Source of the DNA: DATBVX01 sp963724625
GTDB lineage: Bacteria > Pseudomonadota > Gammaproteobacteria > Steroidobacterales > Steroidobacteraceae
Reading direction: 5' to 3'
Assembly: GCA_963724625.1 (NCBI GenBank)
Contig: CAVRVO010000029.1
Coordinates: 1-64,000 of the forward strand
DNA length: 64,000 bases
Below, one piece after another: positions 27,987-36,765 of the stretch (the stretch's first letter is position 1; each line of letters starts with the position of its first letter). The position numbers were made by a program, and so were the translations under genes. The notes under the pieces are model-generated. The model worked only from the letters and a program-made list of their open reading frames with translations, searched no databases and was not told where the DNA came from.

Positions 27987-28724
27987 CTATCTTGCGCCGA
28001 CCACAGCCGGTCGGTTCGCGGTGACGGGTCGATCGGCCCCGATGGGTCGCTCTATCGCGGGACGCTCGAAGTGACGCGGAAAAGCATCCGCGAGATACGA
28101 CATGCTGATTCGTCGCGCCAGCTCGCGGCTCATCGAGTCGGGCCTCACCAGCAGGTCAAGCCACAGACCATCGGTCAATGCGGAGAGCCCGTCAGCCACC
28201 AGCGCTGGATCTACATCGGGATAGGAGCCCTGCTCACACAGCCTTGCGCACAGGACGCGCACTCGATCTTCGTAGGACTTGTCGCGCGCCGCGCAGATGC
28301 GCCGATACGTTGGCCTGAATCGGCGCTCACCCCAGAAAGCAAACCAGACAGCGAGCTTGTCCCGCGTGCAGATGCTGCGGCGAAAATCCAAATCGACCAT
28401 CGCCTGCAGCCCGGCGACGGGCGAAGCTCCCGCCGCGGCAGCCGCTTCTTCGCAGGCGGTGCGGTATTCGTCCGCCAAGTATCGCAGCGTAGCGACGAGC
28501 AAGCGGTCCTTGCTCTGAAAATGCAGATTGATGATCCCCTGGCTCAGGCCGGCCTCCTGCGCCACAGTGGCGATGGTGGTCTCCGCGAGACCCCGATTGG
28601 CGACGCAACGGATGGTCGCCTCGATCAGCTGCTGGCGGCGCTCTTCGGGCGCAGCCGTGCGGCGCGACGCCTTGACCGGGCGCCGCCGCTTGGGGTTCTG
28701 GTTCGACTCCGGCAAAGCCAGCAA
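27987..28724 (-). CDS. TetR/BetI-like transcriptional regulator
   Basis: A 245-residue TetR-family repressor. The N-terminal helix-turn-helix spans roughly residues 35-80 (GLAETTIATVAQEAGLSQGI, then NLHFQSKDRLL). The ligand domain contains WFAFWGERRFRPTYRRIC, characteristic of the BetI C-terminal domain (choline-responsive regulators). The C-terminus is an unusual repetitive tail (RPAIERPIGADRPV). The gene heads the minus-strand run and is divergent from the aminotransferase; the intervening 162 bases hold a palindrome at 28787-28800. It is likely to repress both directions. Confidence 0.88.
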   Translation of the reverse strand: MLALPESNQNPKRRRPVKASRRTAAPEERRQQLIEATIRCVANRGLAETTIATVAQEAGLSQGIINLHFQSKDRLLVATLRYLADEYRTACEEAAAAAGASPVAGLQAMVDLDFRRSICTRDKLAVWFAFWGERRFRPTYRRICAARDKSYEDRVRVLCARLCEQGSYPDVDPALVADGLSALTDGLWLDLLVRPDSMSRELARRISMSYLADAFPRHFERPAIERPIGADRPVTANRPAVVGAR

Positions 28725-28778
28725 CTCGTAAGCCCATCTGGGCGTCCGGGGCCGATAATAACCGCTTCCGCGCGCAAA

Positions 28779-28803
28779 TCAATGAATGAACAGCTATTCA
28801 GTG
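28779..28803. promoter_or_regulatory. putative BetI/TetR operator in divergent promoter
   Basis: The palindrome TGAACAGCTATTCA at 28787-28800 has one mismatched pair and is preceded by TCAATGA. It lies 55-76 bases upstream of the TetR start and about 90 upstream of the aminotransferase start. It is built from the same CTGAAYAG octamer as the larger inverted repeat at 42429-42466, and both share TCAATGA, TG, CAG and TATTC in order. Binding by the adjacent regulator is inference. Confidence 0.6.
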
Positions 28804-28886
28804 GGATGGACGCGGACCCGGTTTTTGTGGGACCCTGTGCGGGCTGTCGGAAGCCTCTGGGGACGCGCCGACGGGAGGGTACAACC

Positions 28887-30224
28887 ATGGCACGAAGCCT
28901 CAGAAAATCCAACGCGCACTTCCAGAAGGCCATCACCCGGCTGCCGCTCGGCGTCTCGTCGAACTTCCGTTACTGGGGTGACGACAAGACCATCTACGCG
29001 GCCTCTGGCAAAGGCGCCCGCCTCCGCGACATCGACGGCAATGAATATATCGACTACCGGCTGGCCTACGGCCCGTGCATCCTCGGCTACGCGGACCCCA
29101 GAGTCGACGAGGCCGCCCGCGCCGGCATCGAGGTCGGTGGCGTCTTTGCGCTGGGGACGGAGCGCGAGTACGCGGTGGCGGAGCGTATCTCACGCATGGT
29201 GCCGGCAGCGGAGCTGGTGCGCTTTTCGAACTCCGGCACCGAGGCGGTCATGGCCGCATTGCGTCTCGCCCGCGCGCACACGGGCCGGGATTCGTACGTC
29301 GTCATCGAAGGCGGATATCACGGGGTATTCGACGCCGCGCTGTGGACGACTTTGATTGAGGGCTGGCGCCCGTCGGCCGGGGATCCGCACCTCGTCCCCT
29401 ACAGCGCCGGCGTGCCGGGAATCCTGCGCTCGCTCCTGCACGCGGTGCCAATGAACGATGCCGATCGGCTGGAAAGCGTGTTCAAAGCCTATGGCGACCA
29501 GATCGCAGCGTTCCTCATCGAGCCGATCATGGGCAACTGCTGCTCGATCGCGGCGACACGTGAATATCTTCACGCCGCGCGCGCACTTTGCGACCGCTAC
29601 GGAATACTGTTGATCATCGATGAGGTGAAGACCGGGTTTCGCGTGGCACGGGGCGGCTGCCAGGAACTGTTTGGTGTGCGCAGCGACCTGTGCACGTTCG
29701 CCAAGGCGATGGCCAATGGCTACCCGATCTCCGTGCTGGCTGGGCGCGAGGACATCATGCGCCGGCTCGGCAAGGGCGTCGTGCACGGCGGCACATTCAC
29801 GGCCCATTCCGTCGCGCTCGCCGCCGCGGAAAAGTGTCTGCAAATCCTTGCCGAGACGCCCGCGTTGCAGACCATCGCAGAGTACGGCACGCGCTTGCGC
29901 GCCGGCATCAGTCAGATTCTGTCGCAGCGGGGCATCAGGCACTCGTTCAGCGGGCACCCGTCGATGAGCGGACTGTTCTTCAGCGAGACACCGCCGCGGG
30001 ACTATCGCGACTGGGCCTCCAGCGATTACACCTTCTACGAGGCGCTGGCGCCGGAACTGCACGATCTGGGTGTGCTCTGCGAGCCGGATTCGCGCGAACC
30101 CTGGTTCGTCTGCGAGGCGCACGATGAACGCTGCCTCGCAGAAACCCTCGAGCGCTTCGAGATCGCCGTGGATCGGGTCGTGAACGCGGCACGCGGCTCC
30201 GGACCCGCGCATTGCACGGGATAA
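28887..30224 (+). CDS. class III aminotransferase (GSAM-like)
   Basis: The ATG at 28887 follows GGGAGGG at good spacing and yields 445 residues; an open frame reaching back to 27843 is only the shadow of the TetR gene. It is a PLP fold-type I enzyme close to glutamate-1-semialdehyde aminomutase-like aminotransferases: FSNSGTEAVMAALRLAR, EGGYHGVFD, IDEVKTGFR, and the Schiff-base lysine in TFAKAMANGYPIS. It is the first gene of the plus-strand catabolic run and would move an amino group onto or off an oxo acid. Not hemL: context is catabolic. Confidence 0.88.
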   Translation: MARSLRKSNAHFQKAITRLPLGVSSNFRYWGDDKTIYAASGKGARLRDIDGNEYIDYRLAYGPCILGYADPRVDEAARAGIEVGGVFALGTEREYAVAERISRMVPAAELVRFSNSGTEAVMAALRLARAHTGRDSYVVIEGGYHGVFDAALWTTLIEGWRPSAGDPHLVPYSAGVPGILRSLLHAVPMNDADRLESVFKAYGDQIAAFLIEPIMGNCCSIAATREYLHAARALCDRYGILLIIDEVKTGFRVARGGCQELFGVRSDLCTFAKAMANGYPISVLAGREDIMRRLGKGVVHGGTFTAHSVALAAAEKCLQILAETPALQTIAEYGTRLRAGISQILSQRGIRHSFSGHPSMSGLFFSETPPRDYRDWASSDYTFYEALAPELHDLGVLCEPDSREPWFVCEAHDERCLAETLERFEIAVDRVVNAARGSGPAHCTG

Positions 30225-30237
30225 GGGCGCCCTGGCC

Positions 30238-31854
30238 GTGACGAACTACGATGCAATCGTCGTCGGTGCCGGCCACAACGGCCTGACGAACGCCGCCTAC
30301 CTCGCGCGCTCCGGGCTCAAGGTGCTGGTGCTCGAGCGCAACCCGTGGATCGGCGGTGCAGCGGTCAGCCGCGAGATTCAGGAAGGGTGGATCTACTCGA
30401 ACTGCTCATACGTTTGCAGCTTGCTGCGGCCGGAAATCTTCCGCGATCTGCAACTGGCGCGCCACGGATTGCAGGTCGTGCCCTATGGCGGTGGGGTGAC
30501 GATCACCCGCAACGGCGACATCCTCGGCAACTACACGGACGAGCACGTGCAGCGGCGGGAATTCGCGCGACACAACGCCCGTGATGCCGACGCCTACAGC
30601 CGGTACTCGACCGACGTCATGCGTCAGTGCAAGTTCATCCGCCCGCTGTTGCTGCGCACACCCCCGGATCCCTCCTCGCTCCGGCCCCGGGACATTCGCG
30701 AAATGATCTACCTCGCCAAGGAATTCGCGAAGCTCGGCGAAGAGGTGATCTACGACACCATTCGCTTCTACACGATGAGCATCGCTGACTTTCTCGGCGA
30801 ATACTTCGAATCGGACCTCATCAAGGCGCATCTCTCCGGCAGCGGCATCATCGGGACCGCGCTGGGCGTCTATTCGCCCGGGACCGCCTATGTGCTCCTG
30901 CATCACTACATGGGCGACGTCGACGGATCTATCGGCTCCTGGGGGTTCGCGCGCGGCGGGATGGGTGCCGTGTCCAAGGCGATCGCATCGTCATTCAAGT
31001 CTCATGGCGGAGAAATCATCACCGATGCGCCCGTAGAGCGCGTGATCGTTCGCAATGGCCGAGTCACCGGCGTCGCGACCGCGAATGGCAACGAGTACCA
31101 CGCGAAGATTGTCGTCTCGAACCTCGACCCGAAGCGCACTTACGGCAAACTGTTCGACGAAAAAGACCTGACGCCGCAGTTCGCCAAGCGCGCGCGCAAC
31201 TTCAAGATCCGCGGATCGTCGGGGAAGCTCAATATCGCGCTCGATGGTCTTCCCGAGTTTCCGGCGCTGGGGCGCGACAACCCGCTGCGCTTCGGCGACA
31301 TCCATTTCCTCGATTCGCTCGAGAAGATGGAGCGCGCGTACGATGACTGGAAGAACGGCACCTGGTCGAAGGAGCCGTACCTTGATCTGCTGATTCCGTC
31401 CATGACGGATCCCACCATGGCGCCGGCCGGCAAGCACTTCATGTCGGTATTCGTGCAGTACGTGCCGCCGAAGATCCATGGACGCGACTGGACAGATCAG
31501 GACCGCGACGGGTTCAAGCAAACGGTGCTCGACCAGATTGCGCGTTACAGCCCGAACTTCAAGGAGCTGATTCGCCATGTCGAAGTGCGCACGCCGCGCG
31601 AGCTCGAGAATGAAGTCGGCCTGACCGAGGGCAACATCTTTCAGGGCGAGCTGACGATGGATCAGCTGTTGTTCAACCGGCCGTTCCCGGGCTACGCCCA
31701 GTATCGCGGACCAGTCAAAGGCTTCTACATGTGTGGCTCGGGCACTCACCCGGGCGGCGGTGTGATGGCCGCACCGGGCGCTAACGCCGCGCGCGAGATC
31801 CTGCTGGACCTCAAGCGACCCAACCTCGTGCCCGAAGGATGGCGAGATGACTGA
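30238..31854 (+). CDS. FAD-dependent oxidoreductase (COG1233, phytoene-desaturase-like) 1
   Basis: A 538-residue flavoprotein starting with the dinucleotide-binding VVGAGHNGLTNAAYLARSG and an LERNPWIGGAA strand, in the CrtI/PYROXD2-like group. The C-terminal FAD-binding part reads FYMCGSGTHPGGGVMAAPG. Bacterial members of this group oxidise amines and other substrates, but most are uncharacterised. Its stop overlaps the start of a paralogue by eight bases. Role in the pathway is probably amine or C-C dehydrogenation (inference). Confidence 0.88.
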   Translation: MTNYDAIVVGAGHNGLTNAAYLARSGLKVLVLERNPWIGGAAVSREIQEGWIYSNCSYVCSLLRPEIFRDLQLARHGLQVVPYGGGVTITRNGDILGNYTDEHVQRREFARHNARDADAYSRYSTDVMRQCKFIRPLLLRTPPDPSSLRPRDIREMIYLAKEFAKLGEEVIYDTIRFYTMSIADFLGEYFESDLIKAHLSGSGIIGTALGVYSPGTAYVLLHHYMGDVDGSIGSWGFARGGMGAVSKAIASSFKSHGGEIITDAPVERVIVRNGRVTGVATANGNEYHAKIVVSNLDPKRTYGKLFDEKDLTPQFAKRARNFKIRGSSGKLNIALDGLPEFPALGRDNPLRFGDIHFLDSLEKMERAYDDWKNGTWSKEPYLDLLIPSMTDPTMAPAGKHFMSVFVQYVPPKIHGRDWTDQDRDGFKQTVLDQIARYSPNFKELIRHVEVRTPRELENEVGLTEGNIFQGELTMDQLLFNRPFPGYAQYRGPVKGFYMCGSGTHPGGGVMAAPGANAAREILLDLKRPNLVPEGWRDD

Positions 31855-33427
31855 CGCCATGAACAAGGGCAACCGCACAATCATCATCGGCGCGGGGCAC
31901 AACGGCCTCGTGTGCGCCGCATACCTCGCCAAGGCGGGGCGCGAAGTATTGGTGCTCGAGGCTTCGAACCGCATCGGTGGCGCCGCGGTCACGCGTGACT
32001 TTGCACCGGGGTTTCGGGTTTCCGCCTGCGCGCATCTTTCCTATCTGCTCGATGCGGGCATCAGCCGCGAGCTCAGCCTGGCGCAGCACGGCCTCAGGAC
32101 CGCGCGCGCCGACCTGCGTACCGTCGCCCTCGATGCGAACGGCAATCACCTGGTGCTGCATGGAGCAGAGCTGCAGTCGGGCTCTCTGCCGGAGCAGGAC
32201 CGAACTGCGCTGCGGGATTACCAGGCGCAGATGCTGCGGTTTGCGCGGGTACTCGGGCAGCAGCACAACCGCCGTCCACCACGGCTCCTGGGCGGTGGCC
32301 GATCGGAGCTCATCTCGGCGGCGACGCTGGGCCTCGACATCCGTCGGCTGGGCCGCGATTCAATGCGTGAGTTTCTGCGTATCGCGGGCATCAACATCTT
32401 CGACGTCCTCGAGGAGACGTTTGATTCACCACTACTCAAGGGCGCCCTCGCGCTCGATGCAGTGTTGGGCACGAATCTCGCCCCACGTTCGAACAACTCG
32501 GTGCTGGCGTTGCTGCACCGGCTGAGCGGGCAGGCGATGGGCGTGGCCGGTGGCTTGTCGCTCCCGGAGGGCGGGATGGGCGCGGTGAGCGAGGCACTCG
32601 GTAAGGCTGCGACCGCGAGCGGAGCGACCGTGCGCACCGGCAGCCCGGTTGCACGCATCATGCTCGAAGGCGATCGCGTATCCGGCGTGGAGCTCGAGAA
32701 CGGAGAGCAGGTCGCAGCGAATACGGTGATCTCGAACGCGGATCCCTCACGCACGCTGCTCCAACTGCTCGGCGCCCGCCACCTCGAAACAGGCTTCGTG
32801 CACCGAATTCGGCACATTCGGACCAAGGGAATGGCAGCGAAACTGCACCTCGCGCTCGATGGCCTGCCCTCCTTCGCGGGGCTGCAGCCGGATTTCGCGG
32901 GTGAACGGTTGGTTGTCGCTCCCGATCCGGTCTACATCGAACACGCGTTCGATCACGCGAAATACGGTGAATGCTCGCCGGCTCCGGCGCTGGAGATCAC
33001 GATCCCCAGCGTCCATGACAGAACTCTGGCCCCGGCTGGCAAGCACGTGCTGTCGGCGATCGTGCAGTACGCGCCGTTCGATCCGCGCGCCAGCACTGAC
33101 AAGGCACGAGCCGCGTTTCTCGAAGCCACGCTGGCTGTGCTCGAACGATATGCTCCCGGCCTGCGTCGCCAGGTGATCGCATCCGAATTGCTCCTGCCGG
33201 CCGACATCGAAAGCGAATTCAGAATCACCGGCGGTCACTGGCACCACGGCGAACTAGCCCTCGATCAGTTCCTCATGCTGCGGCCGGTTCCGGGTGCAGC
33301 CCAATACGCGATGCCCGTAAATGGTTTGTACTTGTGTGGCGCCGGATGTCACCCGGGCGGTGGCGTGATGGGGGCTGCGGGCAAGAACGCCGCCCAGGCG
33401 GTGCTCCGCCAGGAGCGCGCGGCATGA
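31847..33427 (+). CDS. FAD-dependent oxidoreductase (COG1233) 2
   Basis: A 526-residue paralogue of the preceding protein, with IIGAGHNGLVCAAYLAKAG at the N-terminus and LYLCGAGCHPGGGVMGAAG at the C-terminus. The internal GGLSLPEGGMGAVSEALG corresponds to GFARGGMGAVSKAIA in the first copy. Sequence between these anchors has diverged widely, so the two are not a recent duplication and may form a heterodimer or act in sequence. The start overlaps the upstream stop by eight bases and its stop overlaps the next ATG. Confidence 0.88.
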   Translation: MTDAMNKGNRTIIIGAGHNGLVCAAYLAKAGREVLVLEASNRIGGAAVTRDFAPGFRVSACAHLSYLLDAGISRELSLAQHGLRTARADLRTVALDANGNHLVLHGAELQSGSLPEQDRTALRDYQAQMLRFARVLGQQHNRRPPRLLGGGRSELISAATLGLDIRRLGRDSMREFLRIAGINIFDVLEETFDSPLLKGALALDAVLGTNLAPRSNNSVLALLHRLSGQAMGVAGGLSLPEGGMGAVSEALGKAATASGATVRTGSPVARIMLEGDRVSGVELENGEQVAANTVISNADPSRTLLQLLGARHLETGFVHRIRHIRTKGMAAKLHLALDGLPSFAGLQPDFAGERLVVAPDPVYIEHAFDHAKYGECSPAPALEITIPSVHDRTLAPAGKHVLSAIVQYAPFDPRASTDKARAAFLEATLAVLERYAPGLRRQVIASELLLPADIESEFRITGGHWHHGELALDQFLMLRPVPGAAQYAMPVNGLYLCGAGCHPGGGVMGAAGKNAAQAVLRQERAA

Positions 33428-34621
33428 AGCACAAGGAACACTTTCCGGACCGCGGTCTATCAGACTCCGTTCCATCCGCGCACGTCCGCGCTCAACACGT
33501 TGAACGAATGGCATCGGTGGAAGGACTACACCACCGCAGATGCGTACTTCGACGAGGCGCTGGAATACGCGGCGATCCGTAACGCCTGCGCGGTGTTCGA
33601 TCTCACGCCGATGACGAAGCACCGCATTACCGGCGCCGACGCGTTGCCGTTCCTGAACCGGCTGATCACGCGCGATGTCGCCAAGATCAAGCCCGGCAGG
33701 GTGGGCTACAGCGTCTGGTGCAACGATGACGGCAAGGTCATCGACGATGGCACGGTGTTTCATCTTCGCGAAGGCGACTACCGACTTTGCTCGCAGGAAC
33801 GCCAGCTCGAATGGCTGTCGCGCTCCGCTCACGGTTTCGACGTATCAATCGTCGAGGACACTCACGATGTTGCCGCCCTCGCTCTCCAGGGACCCACCAG
33901 CTGTGCGGTGCTGAAGGCCATCGGATGCTCCGGCATCGAACGCCTCTCGCCGTTTGGCATCGCCTATTTCCCGTTTGCTGGCGGCGAGCTGATGGTCTCG
34001 CGCACCGGTTTCACGGGCGATCTCGGCTATGAGCTGTGGGTCGAGCCATCACAGGCGCTCGACCTCTGGGACGCCCTGTTCGAAAAAGGAGCGCTTTACG
34101 GGATCCGTCCAATGGGCACTCATGCACTGGAAGTAGCGCGCATCGAGGCCGGTTTCATCCAGGCGCAGGTGGATTTTCTGCCCGCCGACCAGGCCATCCA
34201 CCCCGATCGTGCACGCTCGCCGTTCGAGCTCGATCTGGGCCGTCTGGTCGACTTCAGCAAGCCCAATTTCAATGGTCGCCGCGCCTTGCTCGAGGAGCAG
34301 CGCCGCGGCTCACGTTATCGGCTGGTGAGACTGGACGTGGAGGGTAACAAGCCCGCGCGCTCCTCTTATATCTACGACGCTCACCGCAACGGCAATGTCG
34401 TGGGCACGGTGACGTCCGCGGAATGGTCGCCGTCTGCAAAGTCGAACATCGCGCTCGCTTCGCTGAACATGCCCTGGGGTAAGCCGGGGGATGAGCTCTG
34501 GGCGGAAATCTATTACCAGCGCGAGCTCAAATGGTCTCGCGTGATGGCACGTTGCCTCGTGGTCGAAGGTGTGTTCTTCGATCCTCCGCGTCGCCGCGCC
34601 ACTCCCGCCGGGGACTTCTGA
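33424..34621 (+). CDS. GcvT-like aminomethyltransferase (5' frameshift)
   Basis: A folate-binding aminomethyltransferase of the GcvT/DmdA superfamily, about 395 residues if read through. Recognisable segments are FHPRTSALN, VFDLTPMTKHRITG, GKVIDDGTVF, FTGDLGYELWV and GTHALEVARIEAGF. The natural ATG at 33424 overlaps the previous stop (ATGA), but its frame leaves the protein after six codons. Dropping one T from the TTT at 33442-33444 joins MKHKEH to FRTAVYQTPFHPR. As given, only the TTG at 33500 is in frame and the first conserved strand would be lost. It probably moves a methyl-derived C1 unit to tetrahydrofolate. Confidence 0.82.
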
Positions 34622-34644
34622 CCGCCGCGCGGTTCGGGGCTGAC

Positions 34645-36765
34645 ATGCCTCATCGGCTGGAACCCTTGCTTCGTCCACGCTCGATCGCCGTACTGGGCGC
34701 GACCGAGCGCGTCGGGACCGTCGGCCGCACGACTGTCACCAACCTCCTCAAGGGCGAGTTCGATGGTCCACTGTTCGCCATCAACCCTCGCTACCAATCG
34801 GTCTGCGGTGTGCCGTGCTTTGCTTCGCTCGCGTCACTGCCGGAGCCGGTGGAGCACGTGATCTTCGCGGTCGGCGACGAGCGCATCGAAGCAGCGCTCG
34901 ACGATGCCATCGCTCACGGCGCGCGCGCCGCGACGATGATGTCCTCACTCGTGCTCGCGCAGGATCGCAAGCCGAACCTCCAGGAGCGCGTGCTCGCGAA
35001 GATTCGCAACTCGGGACTCCTGGTCTGCGGCGCCAATGGCATGGGCTTCTACAATTTTGCTGCTGGCATCTGGGCGTGCGGATTCGAGACGCGAGCGCAC
35101 GCGCGCGGCGGAAACGTCGCCTACATCAGTCACTCGGGCTCCGGAATGTGCGGCATCGTCGACAGCGAGGAGCGCATCGACTTCAACCTCGTGGTCTCGA
35201 CCGGCCAGGAACTGGCTGTCTCGATGGACGAGTACCTGGACTTCGCGCTCGACCAGCCGACGACCCGCGCCGTCGGCCTCTTCATGGAGACCGCGCGCAA
35301 TCCGCAAGGACTTGCTCGCGCGTTCGAGAAGGCACAACAGCGCGGCATACCCATCGTCGCGCTGAAGGTGGGCCGTACCGAGCTCGCCGCCAGGTTGGCC
35401 GTCTCGCATTCGGGCGCCATCGCTGGCGAGGACGCCGTGTATCAGGCGCTGTTCGATCGCTACGGCGTGCAGCGCGTGGACGACATGGATGAACTCGCTA
35501 CGACCCTCATCATGTTCGCGCAGCCGCATCCGGTCGGGGCCGGCGGCCTGGTATCGATTCACGACTCAGGTGGTGAACGGCAACTGCTCATCGATCTGGC
35601 TCATGAGGCGCACGTGCCGCTGACGCAGATCTCGCCCGCAACCACGACGAAGCTGGCTGCACTCCTTGATCCCGGCTTGCCGCCGATCAACCCGCTCGAC
35701 GCCTGGAGCGCCGGCGGCCCGGACTACCACGTCGCGATGCAGGAATGCTTTTCCACGTTGCTGTGTGATCCGGGCGCTGCCTTCGGGGCGGTCATCCATG
35801 ATCGCGTCGCAGGGGGCGGCATCCATTCGGGTTATCTGGACTACCTGCGCGCGGGACATGCGGCGTCCGGCAAGCCGGCGTTTCTGGTTGCCAATCGCCA
35901 GGGCACCGGAACCGACGCGCAGGTCATCGTCTCGACACGTGCAGGTTTCCCGGTGCTCGACGGTGTCCGTTCGTTTCTGCGCGGGGCGAAGTGCCTGCTG
36001 GACTACCGCGACCATCAAGCACGCGAGCACGAGCCGTTGTTCCAGCCGCCGGGGCCCGTTCTCACCAAGTGGCGCACCTATCTTGCGGGCCACGGCAAGC
36101 TCGATGAAAACGAGGCGATGCTGTTGCTGAGGGATTTCCAACTACCCGGCAACGCGGGTCGCATCGTCGAGAGCGCACCGGAAGCGAGCGCAGCCGCGCG
36201 TGAGTTCGGCTACCCCGTCGTCATCAAGACTGCCATGCGTGGCATCGACCACAAGTCGGACCGAGACGGTGTGCGGATCAATATCGAAGGCGAGGCTGAG
36301 TTGACCGCTGCTTACCAGGATCTGTCGAACCGCATCGGAACGCGCACACTAGTGGCGCCGATGGTCCGCACCCCGGGTGTAGAGATGCTGCTTGGCATGG
36401 TTCACGACGATCAGTTCGGACCCGTCGTGCTGGTCGGATTCGGCGGCGTGCACGTGGAGGCGCTCGCCGATGTGGTCTATGCTTTGCCGCCCTTCGATGC
36501 CGCCGAGGCCCACAGGTTAGTGGAGCGGCTGAAGCTCAGCGCTCTTCTGCACAGTCCGCGCTACAAGTCCCCGCTGGCCGTGGACGCATTCTGCAGGATG
36601 GCAGCCCGGTTTTCCGCGGTGATCGCCGGTCTCGGCGATCTGGTCAGTGAGATTGATTTGAATCCGGTGATCGTGCACACGAATGGCTGCGTCATCGTCG
36701 ATGCACTCATCGTCGGTCGCCAGCCGCATCTGCAGACCGAGTTACAAGCGAGGCAAGCACGATGA
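34645..36765 (+). CDS. ADP-forming acyl-CoA synthetase family protein
   Basis: The ATG at 34645 gives 706 residues. The order is a CoA-binding Rossmann domain (PRSIAVLGATERVG), a succinyl-CoA-ligase-like domain with the histidine of the phosphohistidine loop (SHSGAIAGED), and a C-terminal ATP-grasp domain (EFGYPVVIKTAM, GVEMLLGMVHDDQFGPVVLVGFGG). This is the single-chain acetate-CoA ligase (ADP-forming) family, which also contains the DMSP-CoA ligase DddX. It would activate a carboxylate intermediate for beta-oxidation. The stop overlaps the aldehyde dehydrogenase start by four bases. Confidence 0.88.
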   Translation: MPHRLEPLLRPRSIAVLGATERVGTVGRTTVTNLLKGEFDGPLFAINPRYQSVCGVPCFASLASLPEPVEHVIFAVGDERIEAALDDAIAHGARAATMMSSLVLAQDRKPNLQERVLAKIRNSGLLVCGANGMGFYNFAAGIWACGFETRAHARGGNVAYISHSGSGMCGIVDSEERIDFNLVVSTGQELAVSMDEYLDFALDQPTTRAVGLFMETARNPQGLARAFEKAQQRGIPIVALKVGRTELAARLAVSHSGAIAGEDAVYQALFDRYGVQRVDDMDELATTLIMFAQPHPVGAGGLVSIHDSGGERQLLIDLAHEAHVPLTQISPATTTKLAALLDPGLPPINPLDAWSAGGPDYHVAMQECFSTLLCDPGAAFGAVIHDRVAGGGIHSGYLDYLRAGHAASGKPAFLVANRQGTGTDAQVIVSTRAGFPVLDGVRSFLRGAKCLLDYRDHQAREHEPLFQPPGPVLTKWRTYLAGHGKLDENEAMLLLRDFQLPGNAGRIVESAPEASAAAREFGYPVVIKTAMRGIDHKSDRDGVRINIEGEAELTAAYQDLSNRIGTRTLVAPMVRTPGVEMLLGMVHDDQFGPVVLVGFGGVHVEALADVVYALPPFDAAEAHRLVERLKLSALLHSPRYKSPLAVDAFCRMAARFSAVIAGLGDLVSEIDLNPVIVHTNGCVIVDALIVGRQPHLQTELQARQAR

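Noticed and set aside
27843..28886. 348-codon N-terminal extension of the aminotransferase
   Set aside because: It overlaps the TetR gene antisense, and a strong ribosome site with ATG at 28887 marks the true start.
29190..30212. 340-codon open frame on the minus strand
   Set aside because: It is antisense to the aminotransferase, whose PLP motifs are intact.
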